64,000 bases of DNA from Megalonaias nervosa (lineage: Eukaryota > Mollusca > Bivalvia > Unionida > Unionidae), in the NCBI GenBank assembly GCA_016617855.1, contig JAECUM010006783.1:39607-103606 (forward strand), given 5' to 3'. The position numbers were made by a program, and so were the translations under genes. Shown here piece by piece: positions 1-11,543 of the stretch (the first letter of the stretch is position 1; each line of letters begins with the position of its first letter). A model generated the notes under the pieces. The model saw nothing but the letters and a program-made list of their open reading frames with translations. It was not told where the DNA came from and did no database searches.

Positions 1-384
1 TAATACAAATAATTAGATATTGTTTGAATTCAAAGATCATAAAATTCAATAGTTGCGATTAATGCAACAATCATTTTAAAGAGATATATTTTACTCAATT
101 TTAAGATAAAATACTAATTTGAAATAGATTACTAAACATTATTCTTTATTACTTAAAGAATATTTTATTCCCAAATTAAATCTTAGCATGAAGTTGGTAG
201 CGAATCAGTCTTTTCACCATAATAACAATACAAATGAATATAAATTCTTAAAAACAATTAAATATTCCATTGCATTATAATATTAAAAATAAAAAGAGAA
301 CTCACTACGAAAGTTACCACAGAAATCTTTAACTTTTAAAGGTACTTATTCATTAAGAATTTTACGAACACAAACGATTCTTAC

Positions 385-430
385 CTGTAAGAAGATAGGT
401 GAGACCTCTCTAGCTTTGGGACTAACAATT
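385..430 (+). repeat. 46-bp direct repeat inside the unit (first of a pair)
   Basis: The 46 bp from CTGTAAGAAGATAGG to GACTAACAATT recurs at 3492-3537 in the same unit with one substitution (TAGC here, TAAC there). The first copy keeps an AG in a splice-acceptor-like context. The pair is repeated in the later units. Confidence 0.8.
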
Positions 431-691
431 GAAGATAAAAGCGGCGCGGAGCATTATTTATACTGGTTCAAGATACCCCTGGCCATATTTGGTGAAGATT
501 TGAGTACCAAGTTTATCATGCCAGTACCAGGCCGGCACCGCGTGTATTTGTCCCAAACCAGAAAGAGGCTCAGTCTATCGTGATGGAATCGAATATGTTC
601 TTTACGTTATAATCCGCCTAATCAGCATTATATTCGTGTCAGGAAAACGGTTAAACCTTAGGTTACTAAGTCAGACAGAACGCTAGGAATT
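414..691 (+). pseudogene. Terminal ORF segment, unit 1 (interrupted)
   Basis: After a pyrimidine-rich stretch ending in AG (CCTCTCTAG, 406-414), a potential splice acceptor, the frame reads LTIEDKSGAEHYLYWFKI, continues PLAIFGED and is interrupted at TCGTGATGG near 580. Unit 3 (7850-8120) carries the same variant. The intact form is in unit 4 at 11544-11801. Confidence 0.35.
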
Positions 692-2174
692 TTTGCCACT
701 GAGTGCTGTTTCTGCTGAGTTAGCATACGTATGTATAATACAAGAGAGAATATTTGTACTTGTTGTAAAGGAAGCAATCTTTATCAAAATAGAACATAGT
801 ACTAGTAAATAAAGTTAATCTCCATATATTTTTTTTAATGGAATTTGCTCCCAATATAATTTAATGAAAAACTGATCCAATGAAAAATTAGTTTTAATAC
901 TATTTAGAGAGAATTTCAATGCTATTACTTTTACTCAAAAATTCTATCCTAATAATACCTTCCGGGTCATTTGAGCCGACTCCTCGAGGCTCGATAAAGA
1001 GAAAAATTACATTCATAAAAAGAAGGTAAAAATATTAAAAATTAAAAATACAATGCATTGTTAAAATAGTTGATAAATTTGCACACAAAAAAAAACCACA
1101 ATGAAAAATCATTGCGGTACATTCTGTGAAGTTCAAATAAAAAAATACAATGAGAAAAACACTGTATAATATTCACTGAGATACAAACTACAATAAAAGG
1201 AACACTGTACAATTTTTTTATTATTATTATTTTTTTTTTTTTTTTTATTTTTTTTATTTTTTTTTTTTTCAATGAAAAGAACACTTCACAACATTCAATA
1301 AAGTTCAAAAATACAATGAAAAGTACACTTCACAATATTCAATAAATTTCAAAAATACAATGAAAATAGTCGGGCACGACATTAAAAAAATTATGAAAAT
1401 TTGCAATAGCCAAAAGGTTGTAAAATATTCAAGAAAATTCTACACAATCTACTCTATGACTAGTCCTGTTAGACAATTATAGAAAGTTAATATCAGCATG
1501 CAGTTCTTGTTTTCTTTATTTTCTTTTTATATGTTAGTTTGCTATTTTTTTATTTTTTTATTTTTATATTTTGTATAACATCAGCAGAACATATTTATCG
1601 GTGACTAAGGTTATTATTTTGCTTCAACGAGTGTGGTGAAAAAGAACTCTCATTGTTCTGGATAGTAATAGTAAGCCGATATTGAGTTTATCTTCTTATT
1701 GCATACATAATATCAATAAAGAAATATCAGAAACATTGAAGTAAAAAAAATATTTGCGAAGAAAATGGAGTAAGAATTTGGTATTAATGAAGAGTAATGA
1801 AAGTGAAAATTTTGGTGTTGTGTTAGTCCTACTCTAATAACCATAACGTCTGTTCACTTGCAATCAAACCTTGACCTGTGTGTGTATGAAATAGAAAATG
1901 CATTTAATCTAACCTAAAAGTAATACGTGAAAGTATTAAAATCATAAAATTGATTCGGTATGGTCTAGTGCATCATTAAAATCGTAAAACTGGGCGTGTA
2001 TTACTGACGTTACCTGTGACGTGTGAAAGAAAATGTATCGCCGTTATCGTTTCAAACAAATCTGACTCAGAAGCTAATCGTATGCAGGGCAATAGCTGCT
2101 CAAAACCTCGGTGTCGAGCAATCGCTCGGACACTTGACTATTTAATCATTTCATAATACATATATACGTATATA

Positions 2175-2303
2175 ATGAACAACACGACAACATCGATTGA
2201 TGTTGCGAAACCAGAGAAGGAAGCACCTCTTCTGACTGGTTTGAAGGCATTAGAGCCGTACTGTGGCGTTATCGCCGATACAGATTCATATGATTTCATA
2301 TGA
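2175..2303 (+). CDS. Short 42-codon ORF in invariant block, unit 1
   Basis: An ATG directly after the TATA-like stretch opens 42 codons and ends in TGA. The product begins MNNTTTSIDVAKPEKEAPLL and ends DSYDFI, is hydrophilic and has no signal peptide or membrane segment. The same ORF lies at 5922-6050 and 9608-9736. The family is not recognised. Because it precedes a second ATG with a splice donor, it could be an upstream ORF in a 5' leader. An antisense ORF over the same bases has no ATG start and was set aside. Identity between copies cannot show coding selection, because the non-coding flanks within the block are identical too. Confidence 0.3.
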   Translation: MNNTTTSIDVAKPEKEAPLLTGLKALEPYCGVIADTDSYDFI

Positions 2304-2376
2304 AAACGTGAGAGCAAAACCTCAATAACATTATCGAACACCACTGGACTACAAAATAAACAACAACTGCATCAAT

Positions 2377-2421
2377 ATGTCTGAGACGGCTAGGCGGAAA
2401 TTACTATTCTCCCAGAGACAG
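2377..2421 (+). CDS. Candidate first coding exon, unit 1
   Basis: ATG begins 15 codons (MSETARRKLLFSQRQ) ending in CAG, followed at once by GTAAAT, a good splice donor match, in phase 0. Identical copies lie at 6124-6168 and 9810-9854. Read without splicing the frame runs 28 more codons to a stop. The basic, hydrophilic start resembles the N-terminus of a cytosolic or nuclear protein, but no family is recognised. It lies 74 bp after the short ORF at 2175-2303 and ~400 bp before the protein-like segment at 2827-3234, so a spliced gene is possible. No acceptor could be fixed with confidence. Confidence 0.3.
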
Positions 2422-2826
2422 GTAAATACGGTACGACTTGTTATATGTGTTGGTAGCGAAACATATATACCGTGGTTTCAAATTTCAGTACGAACAGGTT
2501 TGATGTAAATGCTTAGTGTATGGAACGCAAGTTAAAGTCAGTAGGTTCATTCACACTCTCTGTAGTAGAAACCTTAGCAACTGTGACGTATATTACTGCA
2601 GTAGGTATAAAAAAAGTTATTGTTACTGAATGAAAAATTAAATATAGCATAAATTAGATTAGTTTTTTGGAAATAGTTTGAAATTAACGCACTAACTTTG
2701 CAATTTGTATTTCAAAAAAATCCAAAATAAGATATAGCAAAAACATACCTTTGTGAGAATTACCACAATCCAGAAATATTCTTCCTATGAAACGAATTAG
2801 ATATTAAATAGTAAACAATACACGTA

Positions 2827-3234
2827 TTGTCTGTAATAACTGAAAGAGTTCAAAATGTTACAGTTAAAGTCTTTTCCACTGGAAAGGAAACTGTCAATGC
2901 TGCTGTCGTTGATCTGGGGCCTGGCGGAGATGTCGCTGTTGGACCCATGGAAATCTCTGTTTATGGCACAGATAGATGTATTTCAGCGTGGGTTGCAGAT
3001 AGCTCGAATTCGGGGCTGGATAGGTACTGTATGCATTCGGGATGTCGTAATTTCAGGTGTTACTGCAAGAAGAATTCTCACCGGCGATGTATGCATTTTA
3101 TACTGGAAATCTCTCAGTTGTCATTGCGTTCATTCCCTTGTGATGTTCCTAGTGCTGATGTTTCAGAAGAGACCCTTCTTGTGGGCGAAAAGTACGAACA
3201 ATCACAGAAGAATTGTCCAGTCGTTGCGGAGTGA
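2827..3234 (+). CDS. Unrecognised protein-like segment, unit 1 (135 codons)
   Basis: An open frame beginning ...VITERVQNVTVKVF and running to TGA at 3232-3234. The first ~65 residues look like a real folded protein, with alternating beta-type residues and a stretch VVDLGPGGDVAVGPMEI. The last ~70 are Cys/Arg/Ser-rich (about seven Cys). No ATG lies at the beginning, so it would have to be a spliced exon. A second frame (2855-3352) is also open, and it is unclear which is used. Units 2 and 3 have one extra base at the sequence ggctgga(c/t)tagg, which puts a stop after ~65 residues, so only unit 1 reads through. No homologous family comes to mind. A decaying exon of an unknown gene is the best reading. 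Confidence 0.35.
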   Translation: MSVITERVQNVTVKVFSTGKETVNAAVVDLGPGGDVAVGPMEISVYGTDRCISAWVADSSNSGLDRYCMHSGCRNFRCYCKKNSHRRCMHFILEISQLSLRSFPCDVPSADVSEETLLVGEKYEQSQKNCPVVAE

Positions 3235-3491
3235 CACCTTTCGTCTTGGTATTCGTCCATCATTCTTGTCTTTGTTCTCCATCAGTTATTATGATAAAGA
3301 TTTTATCATAATCTCCTTCTCATTTCTTGCTATGAAAAGGAATTGCTCATGATTTAAGAACTGTCTCGGTCCATGGTTAGAGAGAGAGAGAGAAGAAAAA
3401 GTTCGGGCTCTCTTAAGAAGGTGTCACGCATAATGGTGTAGATACGACTACATTCCTTGGGGAAAAGCTCGGCAATGCGAGGGTACGGGAT

Positions 3492-3537
3492 CTGTAAGAA
3501 GATAGGTGAGACCTCTCTAACTTTGGGACTAACAATT
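3492..3537 (+). repeat. 46-bp direct repeat inside the unit (second of a pair)
   Basis: Second member of the pair at 385-430, ~3.1 kb downstream. In unit 1 the acceptor-like AG is changed to AA, while unit 3 (near 10928-10973) reads TAGC. It starts at GATCTGTAAGA, a splice-donor-like context. Confidence 0.75.
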
Positions 3538-4134
3538 TTATTGATATAATTGATATAGATAGATATATAAAGTCACATTCCGGAGATACAACTTACAAAC
3601 CTTTATATTGAAAAATACTTAAGATATATACTGAGTACTTTACTTTGATCTTACCAACTTCATAAGTTTTGTGATTCCTGTATTTTAGAATATAATACAA
3701 ATAATTAGATATTGTTTGAATTCAAAGATCATAAAATTCAATAGTTGCCATTAATGCAACAATCATTTTAAAGAAATATATTTTACTCAATGTTAAGATA
3801 AAATACTAATTTGAAATAGATTACTAAACATTATTCTTTATTACTTAAAGAATATTTTATTCCCAAATTAAATCTTAGCATGAAGTTAGTAGCGAATTAG
3901 TCTTTTCACCATAATAAAAATACAAATGAATATAAATTCTTAAAAACAATTAAATATTCCATTACATTATAATATTAAAATAAAAAGAGAACTCACAAGA
4001 ATATTGCAAACTACGAAAGTTACCACAGAAATCTTTAACTTTTAAAGGTACTTATTCATTAAGAATTTTACGAACACAAACGATTCTTACCTGTAAGAAG
4101 ATAGGTGAGACCTCTCTAGCTTTGGCACTAACAA

Positions 4135-4380
4135 TTGAAGATACAAGCGGCGTGGAGCATTATTTATACTGGTTCAAGATACCCCTGGCCATATTTGGTA
4201 AAGATGTTGGTACCAAGAGTATCATGCAAGCAGCGTGTGTATCCGTCCCAAACCAGAAAGAGGCTCAGTCTAACTGATAGACTCGAATATGTTCTTTACA
4301 TTATAATCCGCCTAATCAGCATTATATTTGTGTCAGGAAAACGGTTAAACCTTAGGTTACTAAGTCAGACAGAACGCTAG
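4135..4380 (+). pseudogene. Terminal ORF segment, unit 2 (frameshifted)
   Basis: Carries LTIEDTSGVEHYLYWFKI in one frame and the C-terminal half (RLSLTDRLEYVLYIII, then SGKRLNLRLLSQTER) in another, so a frameshift lies near 4240. The C-terminal half is the best preserved part and includes a short hydrophobic run. Confidence 0.35.
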
Positions 4381-4905
4381 GAATTTTTGCCTCTGAGTGT
4401 TGTTTCTGCTGAGTTAGCATGCGCATGTATAATACAGGAGAGAATATTTGTACTTGTTGTACAGGAAGCAATCTTTTTCAAAATAGAATATAGTTCTAGT
4501 AAATAAAGTTAATCTCCATATATTTTTTTTTTAATGGAATTTACTCCCAATATAATTTAATGAAAAATTAATCCAATGAAAAATTAGTTTTAATACTATT
4601 TAGAGAGAATTTCAATGTTATTACTTTTACTCAAATATTCTATCCTAATAACTCCTTCCGGGTCATTTGAGCCGAGTCCTCGAGGCTCGATAAAGAGAAA
4701 AATTACATTCATACAAAGAAGGTAAAAATATTAAAAATCAAAAATACAATGCATTGTTAAAATAGTTGATAAATTTGCAATGAAAAACAACACAATGAAA
4801 AATCATTGCGGTACATTCTGTGAAGTTCAAATACAAAATACAATGAGAAAAACACTGTATAATATTCATTGAGATACAAAATACAATTAAAAGAACACTG
4901 TACAA

Positions 4906-4945
<40 letters not shown>

Positions 4946-5538
4946 ATTATTTTATTTTTTTTTATTTTTTTTTATTTTCAATGAAATGAACACTTCACAA
5001 CATTCAATTAAGTTCAAAAATACAATGGAAAGTACACTTCACAATATTGAATAAAATTCAAAAACACAATGAAAAGTACACTTCAAAATATTCAATAAAT
5101 TTCAAAAATACAATGAAAATAGTCGGGCAAGGCATTAGAAAAAAATTGAGAAAATTTGCAATAGCCAAAAGGTAGTAAAATATTCAAGAAAATTCTACAC
5201 AACCTATCCTATGACTAGTCCGGTTAGACAATTTTAGAAAGTTAATATCAGCATGCAGTTCTTGTTTTCTTTATTTTCTTTTTATATGTTAGTTTGCTAT
5301 TGTTTTGTTATTTTTATTTTTTGTATAACATCAGCAGAACATATTTATTGGTGACTACGGTTATTATTTTGCTTCAACGAGTGTGGTGAAAAAGAACTCT
5401 TATTGTTCTGGATAGTACTAGTAAGCCGATATTGAGTTTATCTTCTTATTGCATACATAATATCAATAAAGAAATATCAGAAACATTGAAGTACAAATGT
5501 TTGCGAAAAGAATGGAGTAAGTATTTGGTATTAATCAA

Positions 5539-6587
5539 GAGTAATGAAAGTGAAAATTTTGGTGTTGTGTTAGTCCTACTCTAATAACCATAACGTCTGT
5601 TCACTTGCAATCAAACCTTGACCTGTGTGTGTATGAAATAGAAAATGCATTTAATCTAACCTAAAAGTAATACGTGAAAGTATTAAAATCATAAAATTGA
5701 TTCGGTATGGTCTAGTGCATCATTAAAATCGTAAAACTGGGCGTGTATTACTGACGTTACCTGTGACGTGTGAAAGAAAATGTATCGCCGTTATCGTTTC
5801 AAACAAATCTGACTCAGAAGCTAATCGTATGCAGGGCAATAGCTGCTCAAAACCTCGGTGTCGAGCAATCGCTCGGACACTTGACTATTTAATCATTTCA
5901 TAATACATATATACGTATATAATGAACAACACGACAACATCGATTGATGTTGCGAAACCAGAGAAGGAAGCACCTCTTCTGACTGGTTTGAAGGCATTAG
6001 AGCCGTACTGTGGCGTTATCGCCGATACAGATTCATATGATTTCATATGAAAACGTGAGAGCAAAACCTCAATAACATTATCGAACACCACTGGACTACA
6101 AAATAAACAACAACTGCATCAATATGTCTGAGACGGCTAGGCGGAAATTACTATTCTCCCAGAGACAGGTAAATACGGTACGACTTGTTATATGTGTTGG
6201 TAGCGAAACATATATACCGTGGTTTCAAATTTCAGTACGAACAGGTTTGATGTAAATGCTTAGTGTATGGAACGCAAGTTAAAGTCAGTAGGTTCATTCA
6301 CACTCTCTGTAGTAGAAACCTTAGCAACTGTGACGTATATTACTGCAGTAGGTATAAAAAAAAAGTTATTGTTACTGAATGAAAAATTAAATATAGCATA
6401 AATTAGATTAGTTTTTTGGAAATAGTTTGAAATTAACGCACTAACTTTGCAATTTGTATTTCAAAAAAATCCAAAATAAGATATAGCAAAAACATACCTT
6501 TGTGAGAATTACCACAATCCAGAAATATTCTTCCTATGAAACGAATTAGATATTAAATAGTAAACAATACACGTATTGTCTGTAATA
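5539..6587 (+). promoter_or_regulatory. Invariant block of unit 2
   Basis: Second copy of the block described at 1792-2838, with the GAAAGTGAAA decamer at 5546-5555. It appears identical although unit 2 is the most diverged unit elsewhere, which makes the conservation of this segment stand out. Confidence 0.4.
5922..6050 (+). CDS. Short 42-codon ORF, unit 2 copy
   Basis: Identical in reading to the ORF at 2175-2303, with the same position relative to the TATA-like stretch and the downstream exon candidate (6124-6168). The unit's downstream protein-like segment is broken by a stop, so if this belongs to a gene, the unit 2 gene is likely dead. Confidence 0.25.
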   Translation: MNNTTTSIDVAKPEKEAPLLTGLKALEPYCGVIADTDSYDFI

Positions 6588-6589
6588 TT

Positions 6590-6973
6590 GAAAGAGTTCA
6601 AATTGTAAAAGTTAAAGTCATTTTCACTGGAAAGGAAACTGTCAATGCGGCTGTCGTTGACCTGGGGCCTGGCGGAGATGTCGCTGTTGGACCCATGGAA
6701 ATCTTTGTTTATGGCTAGGATAGATGTGTTTCAGCCTGTGTTGTAGATAGCTGGAATTCGGGGCTGGATTAGGTACTGTATGCATTCGGGATGTCGTAAT
6801 TTCAGGTGTTACTGCAAGAAGAATTCTCACCGGCGATGTATGCCTTTTATACTGGAAATCTCTCAGTTGTCATTGCGTTCATTCCCTTGTGATGTTCCTA
6901 GTGCTGATGTTTCAGACCCTTCTTGTGGGCGAAAAGTACGAAAAATCACAGAAGAATTGTCCAGTCGTTGCGG
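6590..6973 (+). pseudogene. Broken copy of the protein-like segment, unit 2
   Basis: Same segment as 2827-3234 but degraded. The VVDLGPGGDVAVGPMEI motif is kept, then a TAG interrupts after ...FVYG (about 6716) where unit 1 has GTD, and another stop follows the extra base near 6770. The differences from unit 1 include amino-acid-changing substitutions (VFST versus VIFT), arguing against strong purifying selection. Confidence 0.4.
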
Positions 6974-7849
6974 AGTGACACCTTTCGTCTTGATATTCGT
7001 CCATCATTCTTGTTTTTGTTCTCCACCAGTTATTATGATAATAATTTTATCATAATCTTCTTCTCATTTCTTGCTATGAGAAGGAATTACTCATGACTTA
7101 AGAACTGTCTCGGTCCATGGTTAGAGAGAGAGAGAGAAGAAAAAGTTCGGGCTCTCTTAAGAAGGTGTCACGCATAATGGTGTAGATACGATTACATTCC
7201 TTGGGGAAAGCTCGGCAATGCGAGGGTACGGGATCTGAAAGAAGATAGGTGAGATCTCTCTAGCTTTGGGACTAACAATTTTATTGATATAATTGATATA
7301 GATAGATAATATAAAGTCACATTCCGGAGATACAACTTACAAACCTTTATATTGAAAAATACAAAAGATATATACTGAGTACTTTACTTTGATCTTACCA
7401 ACTTCATACGTTTTGTGATTCCTGTATTTTAGAATATAATACAAATAATTAGATATTGTTTGAATTCAAAGATCATAAAATTCAATAGTTGCGATTAATG
7501 CAACAATCATTTTAAAGAGATATATTTTACTCAATTTTAAGATAAAATACTAATTTGAAATAGATTACTAAACATTATTCTTTATTACTTAAAGAATATT
7601 TTATTCCCAAATTAAATCTTAGCATGAAGTTGGTAGCGAATCAGTCTTTTCACCATAATAACAATACAAATGAATATAAATTCTTAAAAACAATTAAATA
7701 TTCCATTGCATTATAATATTAAAAATAAAAAGAGAACTCACTACGAAAGTTACCACAGAAATCTTTAACTTTTAAAGGTACTTATTCATTAAGAATTTTA
7801 CGAACACAAACGATTCTTACCTGTAAGAAGATAGGTGAGACCTCTCTAG

Positions 7850-8127
7850 CTTTGGGACTAACAATTGAAGATAAAAGCGGCGCGGAGCATTATTTATACT
7901 GGTTCAAGATACCCCTGGCCATATTTGGTGAAGATTTGAGTACCAAGTTTATCATGCCAGTACCAGGCCGGCACCGCGTGTATTTGTCCCAAACCAGAAA
8001 GAGGCTCAGTCTATCGTGATGGAATCGAATATGTTCTTTACGTTATAATCCGCCTAATCAGCATTATATTCGTGTCAGGAAAACGGTTAAACCTTAGGTT
8101 ACTAAGTCAGACAGAACGCTAGGAATT
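7850..8127 (+). pseudogene. Terminal ORF segment, unit 3 (interrupted)
   Basis: Same sequence and same interruption as unit 1 (414-691), consistent with the 7.4-kb duplication. The GGCCGGCACCGCGTG variant near 7966 is private to units 1 and 3. Confidence 0.35.
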
Positions 8128-9224
8128 TTTGCCACTGAGTGCTGTTTCTGCTGAGTTAGCATACGTATGTATAATACAAGAGAGAATATTTGTACTTGTT
8201 GTAAAGGAAGCAATCTTTATCAAAATAGAATATAGTTCTAGTAAATAAAGTTAATCTCCATATATTTTTTTTAATGGAATTTGCTCCCAATATAATTTAA
8301 TGAAAAATTGATCCAATGAAAAATTAGTTTTAATACTATTTAGAGAGAATTTCAATGCTATTACTTTTACTCAAAAATTCTATCCTAATAATACCTTCCG
8401 GGTCATTTGAGCCGACTCCTCGAGGCTCGATAAAGAGAAAAATTACATTCATAAAAAGAAGGTAAAAATATTAAAAATTAAAAATACAATGCATTGTTAA
8501 AATAGTTGATAAATTTGCACACAAAAAAAAACCACAATGAAAAATCATTGCGGTACATTCTGTGAAGTTCAAATAAAAAAATACAATGAGAAAAACACTG
8601 TATAATATTCACTGAGATACAAACTACAATAAAAGGAACACTGTACAATTTTTTTATTATTATTATTTTTTTTTTTTTTTTTATTTTTTTTATTTTTTTT
8701 TTTTTCAATGAAAAGAACACTTCACAACATTCAATAAAGTTCAAAAATACAATGAAAAGTACACTTCACAATATTCAATAAATTTCAAAAATACAATGAA
8801 AATAGTCGGGCACGACATTAAAAAAATTATGAAAATTTGCAATAGCCAAAAGGTTGTAAAATATTCAAGAAAATTCTACACAATCTACTCTATGACTAGT
8901 CCTGTTAGACAATTATAGAAAGTTAATATCAGCATGCAGTTCTTGTTTTCTTTATTTTCTTTTTATATGTTAGTTTGCTATTTTTATTTTTTTATTTTTA
9001 TATTTTGTATAACATCAGCAGAACATATTTATCGGTGACTAAGGTTATTATTTTGCTTCAACGAGTGTGGTGAAAAAGAACTCTCATTGTTCTGGATAGT
9101 AGTAGTAAACCGATATTGAGTTTATCTTCTTATTGCATACATAATATCAATAAAGAAATATCAGAAACATTGAAGTAAAAAAATGTTTGCGAAGAAAATG
9201 GAGTAAGAATTTGGTATTAATGAA

Positions 9225-10273
9225 GAGTAATGAAAGTGAAAATTTTGGTGTTGTGTTAGTCCTACTCTAATAACCATAACGTCTGTTCACTTGCAATCAA
9301 ACCTTGACCTGTGTGTGTATGAAATAGAAAATGCATTTAATCTAACCTAAAAGTAATACGTGAAAGTATTAAAATCATAAAATTGATTCGGTATGGTCTA
9401 GTGCATCATTAAAATCGTAAAACTGGGCGTGTATTACTGACGTTACCTGTGACGTGTGAAAGAAAATGTATCGCCGTTATCGTTTCAAACAAATCTGACT
9501 CAGAAGCTAATCGTATGCAGGGCAATAGCTGCTCAAAACCTCGGTGTCGAGCAATCGCTCGGACACTTGACTATTTAATCATTTCATAATACATATATAC
9601 GTATATAATGAACAACACGACAACATCGATTGATGTTGCGAAACCAGAGAAGGAAGCACCTCTTCTGACTGGTTTGAAGGCATTAGAGCCGTACTGTGGC
9701 GTTATCGCCGATACAGATTCATATGATTTCATATGAAAACGTGAGAGCAAAACCTCAATAACATTATCGAACACCACTGGACTACAAAATAAACAACAAC
9801 TGCATCAATATGTCTGAGACGGCTAGGCGGAAATTACTATTCTCCCAGAGACAGGTAAATACGGTACGACTTGTTATATGTGTTGGTAGCGAAACATATA
9901 TACCGTGGTTTCAAATTTCAGTACGAACAGGTTTGATGTAAATGCTTAGTGTATGGAACGCAAGTTAAAGTCAGTAGGTTCATTCACACTCTCTGTAGTA
10001 GAAACCTTAGCAACTGTGACGTATATTACTGCAGTAGGTATAAAAAAAAAGTTATTGTTACTGAATGAAAAATTAAATATAGCATAAATTAGATTAGTTT
10101 TTTGGAAATAGTTTGAAATTAACGCACTAACTTTGCAATTTGTATTTCAAAAAAATCCAAAATAAGATATAGCAAAAACATACCTTTGTGAGAATTACCA
10201 CAATCCAGAAATATTCTTCCTATGAAACGAATTAGATATTAAATAGTAAACAATACACGTATTGTCTGTAATA
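9225..10273 (+). promoter_or_regulatory. Invariant block of unit 3
   Basis: Third copy of the block, with the decamer at 9232-9241. The partial fourth unit ends before this part, so only three copies can be compared. Confidence 0.4.
9608..9736 (+). CDS. Short 42-codon ORF, unit 3 copy
   Basis: Third identical copy of the ORF at 2175-2303. The exon candidate follows at 9810-9854. Confidence 0.25.
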   Translation: MNNTTTSIDVAKPEKEAPLLTGLKALEPYCGVIADTDSYDFI

Positions 10274-10670
10274 ACTGAAAGAGTTCAAAATGTTACAGTT
10301 AAAGTCTTTTCCACTGGAAAGGAAACTGTCAATGCTGCTGTCGTTGATCTGGGGCCTGGCGGAGATGTCGCTGTTGGACCCATGGAAATCTCTGTTTATG
10401 GCACAGATAGATGTATTTCAGCGTGGGTTGCAGATAGCTCGAATTCGGGGCTGGACTAGGTACTGTATGCATTCGGGATGTCGTAATTTCAGGTGTTACT
10501 GCAAGAAGAATTCTCACCGGCGATGTATGCATTTTATACTGGAAATCTCTCAGTTGTCATTGCGTTCATTCCCTTGTGATGTTCCTAGTGCTGATGTTTC
10601 AGAACAGACCCTTCTTGAGGGCGAAAAGTGCGAAAAATCACAAAAGAGTTGTCCAGTTGTTGCGGAGTGA
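10262..10670 (+). pseudogene. Protein-like segment, unit 3, frame broken
   Basis: Reads as unit 1 for ~65 residues (10262-10459) to GLD then TAG. Beyond this the Cys-rich part is open only in another frame, to a stop near 10670. One base (c at about 10456) is the difference from unit 1. Either units 2 and 3 show the ancestral stop and unit 1 lost it, or unit 1 is ancestral. Confidence 0.35.
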
Positions 10671-11543
10671 CACCTTTCGTCTTGATATTCGTCCATCATT
10701 CTTGTCTTTGTTCTCCAACAGTTATTATGATAAAGATGTTTGTCATAATCTTCTTCTCATTTCTTGCTGTGAGAAGGAATTACTCATGATTTAAGAACTG
10801 TCTCGGTCCATGGTTAGAGAGAGAGAGAGAAGAAAAAGTTCGGGCACTCTTAAGAAGGTGTCACGCATAATGGTGTAGATACGACTACATTCCTTGGGGA
10901 AAGCTCGGCAATGCGAGGGTACGGGATCTGTAAAAAGATAGGAGAGACCTCTCTAGCTTTGGGACTAACAATTTTATTGATATAATTGATATAGATAGAT
11001 ATATAAAATCACATTCCGGAGATACAACTTACAAACCTTTATATTGAAAAATACATAAGATATATACTGAATACTTTACTTTGATCTTACCAACTTCATA
11101 CGTTTTGTGATTCCTGTATTTTAGAATATAATACAAATAATTAGATATTGTTTGAATTCAAAGATCATAAAATTCAATAGTTGCGATTTATGCAACAATC
11201 ATTTTAAAGAAATATATTTTACTCAATTTTAAGATAAAATACTAATTTGAAATAGATTACTAAACATTATTCTTTATTACTTAAAGAATACTTTATTCCC
11301 AAATTAAATCTTAGCATGAAGTTGGTAGCGAATTAGTCTTTTCACCATAATAAAAATACAAATGAATATAAATTCTTAAAAACAATTAAATATTCCATTA
11401 CATTATAATATTAAAAATAAAAAGAGAACTCACTACGAAAGTTACCACAGAAATCTTTAACTTTTAAAGGTACTTATTCATTAAGAATTTTACGAACACA
11501 AACGATTCTTACCTGTAAAAAGATAGGTGAGACCTCTCTAGCT

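Larger units (their letters stand above)
1792..2838 (+). promoter_or_regulatory. Invariant block of unit 1 (candidate promoter region)
   Basis: This ~1,047-bp stretch looks identical by eye in units 1, 2 (5539-6587) and 3 (9225-10273), apart from an A-run of 7 versus 9. Flanking parts of the unit carry many substitutions. Inside are GAAAGTGAAA at 1799-1808, TGACGT at 2005, 2017 and 2584, a TATA-like stretch at 2159-2174 and two short ORFs. A promoter role is inferred from the motifs. Recent gene conversion could also explain the identity. Confidence 0.4.

Noticed and set aside
1042..1308. Lysine-rich 88-codon minus-strand ORF
   Set aside because: Arises from the poly-T/TTA tract and has no ATG start; unit 2 lacks it.
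2138..2344. Antisense 68-codon ORF conserved in three units
   Set aside because: No ATG start, and identity reflects the invariant block; the plus-strand reading has better features.
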